Source: Platynereis dumerilii
Lineage: Eukaryota > Annelida > Polychaeta > Phyllodocida > Nereididae
NCBI GenBank assembly: GCA_026936325.1
Contig: JAPTHN010000089.1
Coordinates: 1 to 64,000 of the forward strand
Reading direction: 5' to 3'
Length of the DNA: 64,000 nucleotides
Shown here: positions 11,240-21,300 of the stretch, in pieces
Layout of the letters: each line of letters begins with the position of its first letter
Numbering within the stretch: position 1 is the stretch's first letter
Translations under genes and position numbers: made by a program
The notes under the pieces: generated by a model
Told to the model about the DNA's origin: nothing
The model's database searches: none
The model's input: the letters and a program-made list of their open reading frames with translations, nothing else

Positions 11240-12331
11240 GTTGCACCTGAGTAATTCACAGCTGCAGAAGCACAATTAATCAGGACTAATGGTGCAATCG
11301 TGCCTCCACATTAGCTGTCATGCTTAGGAATACACATCTAAGGGTATTCCCTGCCCGTGACGTCATTACCTCACCTGGCGGGGTTTCCCTTTACAGCAAG
11401 AGGCCCTGATGGGGTTTTCCAAATTGGGATACACAAATGAAAGTGGAGGATCCAGGAGGGGTTTCAGCCCCTGCCCTTGGCCAATGAGGAGATTCTGACA
11501 GTCCTGATCGCAGACTCAAAGTCCGACTGAGCCTGACCGACAGCTCAGCAAGATGTCAGGTCCACCAGACAAGCTGACTCAATCCCTCAGTTTGTCGAAC
11601 CTTAATATCAATCCATGAGCTTCAATGCAGACCAGACTTAGAACCCAAAACATAGAGACCTCTACATGTGACATACCATACCACATCATTAACCAGCTAA
11701 GGCCACATAATTGATCTTTAGCTTCTCGGATCCTCTCAAGGCACTTTTTCAGGGTCGGTCGGTAGGACAAAAAAAAAAGGTGAACATTTTTTTTTTATAA
11801 AGTAAAAAAAAAAATGTTTTTTTCAATTTTTTTTTTCATCGGCAGGAAATCTATTGTGTCGGCGGGTCCGCGAAGCTAAGAATCAATTATGTGTGGCCTA
11901 ATTGCAGCTTTTTTCAAGGCAAAATAAGAAGACAGTTTTACTTACTGCAAAAAGTAGCCAATATGAAATAAAAATTTTTTACATATTATCTCAGTGGTGT
12001 TTATTTTACAAAACAATGAAAACATTTATTGTGTAGATAGTTTGACATCACAATCACACTTACAAATAGTATATATCTTAGTTTGAATAGTTTCACAGCC
12101 AATAGTACCTAAATTACAGGTGTAAGTGCTCAATAATAATTATAGAATCACACGGATACATAATATATGAAATAATGATTTTTTTTCACTCCTCACAAAT
12201 TCTCAGCAGTAACAGACATTCATTACAAAATTCACATCCACAATTAGCAAACCACACAGTGCAGTTATCCAATGAAAGCGATGAAGAGATGGAAAATATT
12301 TTACAATGACATCGACTAAATTTCATATTCA
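11240..12331. other. Spacer between the TPR gene start and the CCDC134 stop
   Basis: The spacer between the two minus-strand genes is 1.1 kb. It should hold the TPR gene promoter and the CCDC134 3' UTR, but no confident promoter element was seen. It contains the fold-back MITE at 11701-11898. Apart from that I see no gene. Confidence 0.6.
11701..11898. mobile_element. Fold-back MITE (198 bp) with TAA target duplication
   Basis: The left arm, GGCCACATAATTGAT(C)TTTAGCTTC, is matched by an inverted right arm ending AATTATGTGTGGCC. TAA flanks both sides (11698-11700 and 11899-11901), as for PIF/Harbinger. Relatives lie at about 38574-38752 and 56850-57000. The middle is A- and T-rich. Confidence 0.78.
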
Positions 12332-15300
12332 CTACAATTCCCCCCTTAATCTAGGTCCCCTGCGTTTTTTCGCCTTTTCTTTCTTATCCTGTTTTTTCTT
12401 GGCTTTTTTTGCGGCCTCCATTATCACTTCATTGGCTGCTTGTTCAGCCATCTTTTTCTGAAAAAATATATATATTTGGTTAGAAATTTAACCACGTGTA
12501 AAATACACTATACATACTTAAAATATTGAACAAGAGGTTGTTATTTATCAAGATGACTTATCCCAATCTATATTATTGCATCTGTATGAATCTGTATGAC
12601 ATGAAATGCATTGTATAACTTAAAGGATAACCAAATTGTAGTTCAAAGACCAAATAATGTCCATATTTATAAGCAAACAATCATTATATACTGTATTTAT
12701 GATCTGATGATAGCTATAGTACACACAACACAGTATACTCACAAACATAGCATCCTCCTTGTAAGGATTCACATAATCAGCATCTTTTTCCAATATTCCT
12801 AATTCTTGAGCCATCTGTGAAAAAAAAAAAATCAATTAATATCCAATCCATGCACTTACTATATATTTATTGGTGTATTTTTTATGTTCACACAACCAAT
12901 GAATATTCAACTATTGACCTTCAGCCAAACTATAATTATTCAAGATCATTTATAAGAATTTGGCAATAGCCACCGAATTAATGAAAATAGATCAAACAGA
13001 TAACCATTATCTTGTATACAAAACCTAATAAAATATCTACAATATAATTCTAGACAGCTTTTATTAAACATTTAAGCATTAGCTGGTCAATATGATTTTT
13101 AGAGGACACTTGCCACTTCGAGTGCCTATAACAGGTCCTGCTGAATGACGATAATCATAACGAATGTATGAACTGTACACTAGATCAACTTAAGCAGGGT
13201 TCTCAAAAAGTTTACAACGGGATTTACCCTGAATATCACGACTTTACCATTCTGAAATTTTAGATTTTCCATGACCATTGAAGGTATTGACTCTTCACTC
13301 ATTGAGGTCTAGACTCAACCGTAAGCTAATTTGCAGGGTAATCTTCGTCTGCTGTCTGACAGTATATTTAACAAATCAACCATCTGCATTAACCACAGAA
13401 ATTTAATAAATTTTCTTGCAAATTTTGGTCGATTAGAATTTTCCATGACTTTTCAAAAATATTTGACTTTCCATGACTTTCCAAGACCACAATTTTAATG
13501 ACTTTCCCTGGCTTAATTCCAATGACTGTGGGAACCCCCTCAAGTAGGTATATTTTAGACCTACCAAATGCAGCAGTTTGCCATCACTGCCCTGGTAGAC
13601 TTTGGTCTCATTGCAGAAGCTGACAGCCCAATTGATGGCCAGGGTATTCTCCTTATTCCGCTTCAAGATGTCATGTGTCATGTCCGGCATACGCAATAAA
13701 ATGTCTCCAAAAAATGCTAAGTTCTCCGCAATTTGGGAATAAGCTGAAAATGAGAAAATAACAATTCTGAGTGAGTCAGGGACACAAGGTTGAGAAGAAA
13801 ACTTCAAAGGGAGTTAGGGGACAATGTCAACCACAGGAAATACACTCAGGTTGAAAGACAAAGAGAAGCATATTACGAAAATCCCTGAAAGGAATTTTTT
13901 TTAAATCGGCTAGCCTGTTTCTGTTTGCTAAATATTATCCCTGATCAAAAGTATAATTAACATTAATAGGTCATTAATCTCCTATTAAACAATTGACAGC
14001 TTTTTAATTTAAAACATAAATCACAATCAATTTACATAATTGGCCACAGCTTTGATTGTCAGGAGTTGAGTGGAGTTAATTAATTGAAAGTCGTATTAGA
14101 TGGCTAGGAGAGGCAGACATGACAAGACAGAAGTTGGCATCCAAATAAATGGCTTTACCATCTCGCAGTTTCTCGTCAGAAGGAAAAGGATCGCCGGGGG
14201 TGAAACCTGATTCCATCAAAATCAACTTGGATCCTCCTATTACCTGAGGGGAAAAAAATAAAATAAATATTTATTATTGTGAGAATTTGGCTTGAATAAA
14301 ATAATTGGCAAATTGCATTAGCTATAAGTACACATACTGTGACAAACATCAAAAACTTTAAAGCGCAACATTAAACATATATGCCTATATAGTTACCAAT
14401 GAAATTTTTCATGAAAGAATTGTATTAAGTATAACGAACCTTGACAATTTTATCAGTGAGCAGAGTCACCATCTTGTATTGTTTTTCATAATTGGCCAAT
14501 TCCATGACTCCCTTCACGGCCTCCAGGTGGGCTGCCCTTTTGTGCTTGAACAGTTTTCGGTCTTTCTCAAGTCAAGGAACATTTCAGATCAAATCATTTC
14601 AGTGTCGACTGCTTTTAAAATGTATTACTAAAAACATGGTGGCCAGAACGGGTGGTGGAGGTGGGGTCAGGAAGGGGCAATTGCTCTGAAAGCAAAATAT
14701 GATTTGCCCTTTTTGTCCAACTGCCCCTGCCACCCGCGTTTTCTTCCGGAACCTGGCTCTGAATAAAAGAGGCAATCTTTGATTCTGTTCTTTCTTTCTC
14801 CTTGAATATACAGATGTACGGATCGAGTAAGAAAAATATCATGTCAAATAGTGCCTTAATTGCATTATAGGATTACTGCGGACCGAATTTTTGGGGGAAC
14901 GACTGACATTAGCCCGAAGTTCAAGATCTTATGACAATGTCACATTGAAATCGCTTGTATTTCAATATATTTATTTGATTACCTGCCGGAATTTTTATAC
15001 TCTTTGCCCGAACTTGGTTTTCTCAATTTCGGGGGGGGGGGGCAGGGGGTACCGGGGGCAGCTGTCCCCCTCCCCTCCAATATGCCTCTACAGCGCCTTG
15101 CATGTCACTTGACCCAGGCTAATCAATTACGTCTGCCTCTGACATCTCTGGCTTATGTAATCAGTAATACTGATGATATCAACAGAAACAATGAATGAAT
15201 GAATATATTTTATTGACAGAAAGAGGTCAATATTGACCCATAAGTCATTACAGTGACAAATACAGAGCTACATATTGACTACAACTACACAGACTACAAA

Positions 15301-18300
15301 TAAGACTACCGTTCTAAAACTATAGAATCAATTGTATACAGTACATGCATGCTGGGCCTGGTGTATCAATTATCATTCCTTTTCGCAGATATGAAGATGT
15401 ACATTATCATAATTTGCTTTTTTGTTAGTGTCCATATTATCATAATATAATCATTATTATCTATCATCATGAATTCAAATTTTAAAGAGTCAGTGTCCGT
15501 ATCATCGATTTGGTAGTTCATTGATATGAGGTATATTCCAAGATTTTGTGCATACAGTTTAAGACATTTTACATATTTATACATGTATATATGTATATCG
15601 CAATAGGTGCTAACATAGCAGCTTATGGACAATATAACAGAGAGTGTTACAGCGGGACAATGTTACGATAAGCATTACAGCAGGTAGTGATTACAATAAA
15701 ATGGGTGGTTCAGTAAATACTTATATATAATAATAATAGCATATACTTATATATAATAATAATAGCAGTATGAAATTACAATCACAATGAAGCTCAATAA
15801 GGATGGTATTACTTAATACATCTAAGATCTCAATAAGATCATAACTACATACAGGCACATTGTCATGGTACAGCAGCCAGAAACTAGCACACAGTGGTAG
15901 CAGCACACATACAGTAAGTGTTTTTGTAACAGTAAACTATTACATAACCATCTTTTAGTCAATATTACAGACAGTATTATAGCAAAATGACATCGCAATG
16001 AGGAGGTGAATACTGATAATAATAAATGACAGGTTCCATAGATATACAAATAATAGGAATAAGAAATCACCCAATCCTATTTTACTATAGATCTACAAAT
16101 TCCATAGAAATTCAACTATTTACAAGCACACTGACATGGTATTTCACAGAGAACTAGCACACAGTGGTAGTAGCACACATACTTGGTATTCACTTATGTA
16201 ATACTATCTTGGTTTGTATCACAGGATTTTATGACATTTTATGTGTAAAGACCAGTTGAATGTTCATAATCACAAATAGTTAGCACAATACATTGGACGG
16301 AGTTCGTCTGGCTGGGTGGCAAATGCCAATCCCAGTCATGTGAAAGAAGGATGGAGTGACGATTCGAATGGTGTGGCGAGCATGCTTGCATGATGCTAGC
16401 AATGCTCCAACTCACTGCCCCATAATTTCATTTTTAGGGACGGTGCATAGCATAGGTTTTGAATAAATGGAATAATTTCGATGAAAGGACAGTGTCAATC
16501 AAGAATTTTATAACTAATTTGAAAATGTTTAATTCTGCTAGTTAGTGGAATAGCTTCAATTTTCAACTGATGTATAGATTCACATTTAGGTTGCAATTAT
16601 TCAATGATTATTGAATTTTGGTTTCTTTTGTTTAGGCAAGTGTATAGGTATTTTCCTAGTGCGCTGGTTACTATTTTGTTTTTGTTTTTCATAATGCTAA
16701 TGAATTTTTCATTTTCATCTTGGTTATTTTGAGATGGAAGCAGAGCTGTTATGGATTCGAAGAGAGTGTGTCGCTCATTATTATAAAGGGGGCATTTTAG
16801 AAGAAAGTGTTGTTCCGACTCTACCTCATTCTGTGTACAGTGAATACACAGCCTGTTTTCTACTGGAGTTTTGGGTTTGGTATACCTGCCAGTTTCTATA
16901 GCCAGGTTGTGGGCACTTATTCTGAATTTAGTTAGAGCTAACATGTGATTTATATTAATTGGAGTGGTTAGGTGTGGTTCAAGTCTGAATTGTTCTTTAA
17001 ATAATTTATAGGTTCTGAGTTTAGGATTAAGATCTGTGTTATTGATGTTATTCATGCATTCTCTCATGAACGATTGATACATCCTCTCTTTTAGTGAAGT
17101 GTATTGTTTACTTGTTACAAGTTGCTCATGCCATAATGGGCTACTGTTAGTTTCTAACAGGATATCTTTTAAGGTTGAGCACCAGTTAGTTTGTCCGGAT
17201 GTTTCAAGTGTTTTTAAGATATTATATGCTTGTCTGACAGGATGTGTGGTGTCTAGTGTGAGTATTCTTTTCCAGTAGATAATAACTCTACATTTCATTT
17301 TCATACTGATCGGGAACCTGCCTAGCTCTGCATACAGAGCTAAGGTAGATGTGGATGTTTTTGTTTTCAGTGAGTTTTTAATGAATGACAGCTGTATCTT
17401 TTCAAGATTTGTCATGTCTTTATTTTGATACCATACTTCTGAAGCATATTCCATAATGGGGCTTATTTGAGCATCGAACATTTTCAGTGCCAGAGAAGGC
17501 TGTAACTGTCCTAATGTGTTACGGATATAAGAATTTAGGGCAAATATAGCATTATTTGACTTTGTTATCAGATTTGGAAGGTTCTTCTTGAACATATTTT
17601 TATCATTTGAGATAATTGTTCCCAGATATTTATACTCATTTGTTAGTTTAATTTCTTCATTTCCAAATTTGAATATTTTGGTAGTTGCTTGTCTTGAGCC
17701 TATCACCATGATATTGGTTTTTGCTAAGCTGACTAAGAGATGCCATTTTTTGCAAAATTCATACAGTCCATCAATTAATTTCTGCAGTCCTTCTGCCGAG
17801 TGTGAGCAGAGGACCATATCATCTGCATAAAGGATGTAGCTTATCAAGTCATCTCCAAGTTTAATTCCTGACTCGTTATCGAGGTAATACTTCAGATCAG
17901 TTAGGAACTCTGTAAATAACCGTGGGCTCATCATTCCTCCCTGTAGGACTCCAAATTTACTGTCAATTTCATGCCCTATTTTACCTTTCCATTTAACTTT
18001 GCATTTTGCCTTTGTGTACATGTTCATTATGAGATTTAACATCTTACCATTGACACCTCTCTTTAAGAGTTTATAGTAAAGTGCATACCTATTTACATAA
18101 TCAAAAGCTTTGGTAAAGTCAACGAAACACACCCATAATGGATGGCCTCTTTGTTTTTGTTGCATGGCGAGAGTGTTTAATATAAAAACATTATCGGTCG
18201 TTTGAGCCTCATTCATGAAACCAAATTGATAGGGATCATCTAGTTTTTGTGTTTTGTTTTTGTAGATTAGCCTGGAGTTAAGGATAGATTCTAGTATTTT

Positions 18301-21300
18301 GCCAAGGACTGGCATTACAGTGATTTTACGATAGTTGTCACATTCATTTATTGAGTTTTTCTTATGTACGGGACTGATGAGACCTAGGGCCCACTGTTGC
18401 GGCCATTCGCCTCTGTCGAAGATGACATTAAATACGACATATAATGCTGAGCACAGATCTTCAGGGGCAGATTTGAAGAATTCAGCTACGAGGCCATCAT
18501 GACCTGGTGCTTTGTGGTTTTTCAGTTTTCTGATGTGTAGTTTAATTTCTTCTAGTGTTATTGCACTGTTGCAAATGTCGTGAGAAATTTGATCTTCTAT
18601 TTTATCTTTATCATAAGTCTGTACAAAAGTTTTAATGCTACGCATATGATCATAATCAAAGAAGGGTGTGTCTGGGGTGAAACTTGTTGTTTGAAATAGG
18701 ACTCAAACTCACCCAGTTCTAAGGAGCTGTTGTTTATTGATTTAGGTTTTAGTGATTTCCATAAGTTCCAGTATACTACTGGCTTTTTGGAGGCACAGTT
18801 TTCTAGTTTAGTTCTGATTGATTCTACATATTGTCTTTTGTTTTTCTGTATGACACGTTTATATTCCTTTTCAATATTTCTGTATTTTTCTGCATGCTGG
18901 ATTTCAGTGATATTATGTATTTTAGCATAGTCATGCAGTTCTCTTTTCTTAGCCTTGCATTGTTCATCGAACCAGCTATTTTTGGGAAATTTATCACCTT
19001 TGTTCTTATTCTTTCTAAATGTTTTTTCCACTGCAGTGTTAATGTATGTGTGGAGGTCATTACTTATATTTTCTATGCTTCTTTTATTATCCGTGGCGTT
19101 TACAATTATTTTATCAAGTAAGACACTAGATTTATTCATATTTTGATGGTAATTTTCTATTCTGTCCGGATCCCACTTGAACTTTATTATCTTACTGTTT
19201 TCCTCAGCAAGTTCTTTTTGAGGTGTTGTTTTATGGGGTATTTTTAGAGTGAAAGCTAATGGCCTATGGTCAGATTCTGGTCTTTTTGGGTGGAGTGTTA
19301 AATTTAGAACATGGGATGTATCTTGTGATTTACAGAGAAGGTAGTCTACTACACTTGCTCCACCATTGCTTTTGTAGCAGGTGAAGTCACCTGTGTTCTG
19401 TTTGTTATCAATCCTACCATTCATAATACGGATACCGGTGTATCTACAGAATTCAATCAGACTTTTTCCGTACTCATTTATGCCTACGTCGCTGGTTGTT
19501 CTACAGCTAAGATTTGTGACATTTCGGAGACTATCAGTTAGCTCATTATGACCACAAATATCATCAAGAGGTCCTTCTGACCCTATAACTTGGTCTACAT
19601 TGTCATTCAGTTTACCAACACGTGCATTGAGGTCGCCACATATGAATACTGAAGGGCTCTTACATGAGACCTCTTCAGTGAGAATATTAAAATAATCTGT
19701 TCTTGCATCAGTGTTATGAATGTATGTTGAATCATGTGGGGAGAAGTATACACAGGCAATGTGTGTATCTTGGGGTAGTTTAAAGAAATTAGCTTTCAGC
19801 CTAAGCCATGTGATGCATTCATTTTTACATGTTATTTCTATTCCAGAATATATATCTTTCCTAATGTAAGCACCAATGCCGCCGGAGCATTTTGGAGCAT
19901 TTTTATGTTTGAATTTACGAGGGAAGTCTTTATAGATGAAGTTAGGTATGCAGTTATAATACGATTCTGAATTTTGGTCATTATGTGTTTCAGTTATTAG
20001 GATTATATCATGTTTAAAGAGAAAATTTTGTGTATCTTGATCTAGGATTTTATTGCTAAGACCTCTGATATTCCAGCTTATTATCTTTAGTGTTGCAAAG
20101 TTTAGGTTTTTGTATAACTGGTTATTTCTTATTGCTTGGGTTACATTACTAACTCTTCCGTTACTTACTATGCACAAATCTTCAGGATCGGGGTGGGGCA
20201 GTGGAGAGGGAGCATTGGAGTCGTTAAACACAGTTCTTGATCAAAGTTGCAAGTTTCGTCACGCTGTTACGAGTGAAGTGAATACGATCACGGAGCCGGA
20301 GGGCTGCTGACTCATGAATGAAGGCAGCATTTGGCAGCATAGCACAGAGTTCTTTCATTTCGTCATTTATGAAGCGGAGGTCGCTTTGTAGGGATCGATT
20401 TTGGACTTCAGTGGGGAGAGCATTAACGAGGAGTTTCGTGTCGGCTGGAAACGTGTTTCTGGCATTTCGAATAGCGTTTAGAGTTTGTCGAGCGCCAAGA
20501 AATTGTCTGACATCTATGTCGCCTGTATGTAAGACAACATGGGTCGGGGCGATCCGGGGTGCACAGTGGGGAATCCTTTCCGAGATTTTGGCTGAGGTCC
20601 TTCCTGGGTAGACGAACGCTGAGGCATCGATGCCTTGTTTGGAGAGCTCAGCAGATAGTCCTCTCATGTTTGAGTTTCCTATCACAAGGACATTTGTTTT
20701 TGTGGGAGCTTCACTGGCGGGTTTGTCAATGGGATGAGCAAGGAGTGTATCACGGACCTTCATCAATATCTTGCCCATTTTATTAATTCCACAGCCATCA
20801 GGGCCACAGCCCCATTTAGGATCTGTTTCCATGTTGTGGATCAGTGTTTTACCCTTTGAGTTCAATAGTTTTTGCTTGAATGTTGCACATTGAGCGGCTT
20901 TGCTCAACTGGATCTTTTCCATGACTGTCCAGCTGACAGCGTCCCAATCTTTTGACTTGTTCTTGATTAGTCTCCTGGCAGAAGACTTAGCCACGGCCGG
21001 GGTCTTGGCATGGAATATTTCAATTGCAGCCCTCTCATTGTTGTGATAGAGGGCCTTTTCGTATTGGTAGCAGTGTTCAGCAGTTTGGAATTCTTTACCG
21101 TCAAACTGTAGGGGACTGTCATAGAAACACGAGAGGGGGTCCCAGAATCCTCGGAATAACAGTTGCTTGGTAGTTACGCTTACTTTCTGAGGAGGGACTT
21201 TTCCAGTGGTATCGTCGACATTTGCAGCGGGTTCATCCTTACTGTTGAGCGCAAGGGCAGAGAATCTGTTGGACGTGACGACAGGTTCAGGGGTGTTCAC

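Noticed and set aside
11579-11770. Minus-strand ORF of 63 aa near the TPR gene
   Set aside because: Its 5' part lies in the fold-back MITE at 11701-11898 and the rest has no splice or family support.
15366-16070. Minus-strand ORFs of 60-90 aa
   Set aside because: They lie in the LINE 3' UTR, are composed of AT-rich simple repeats, and do not resemble any domain.
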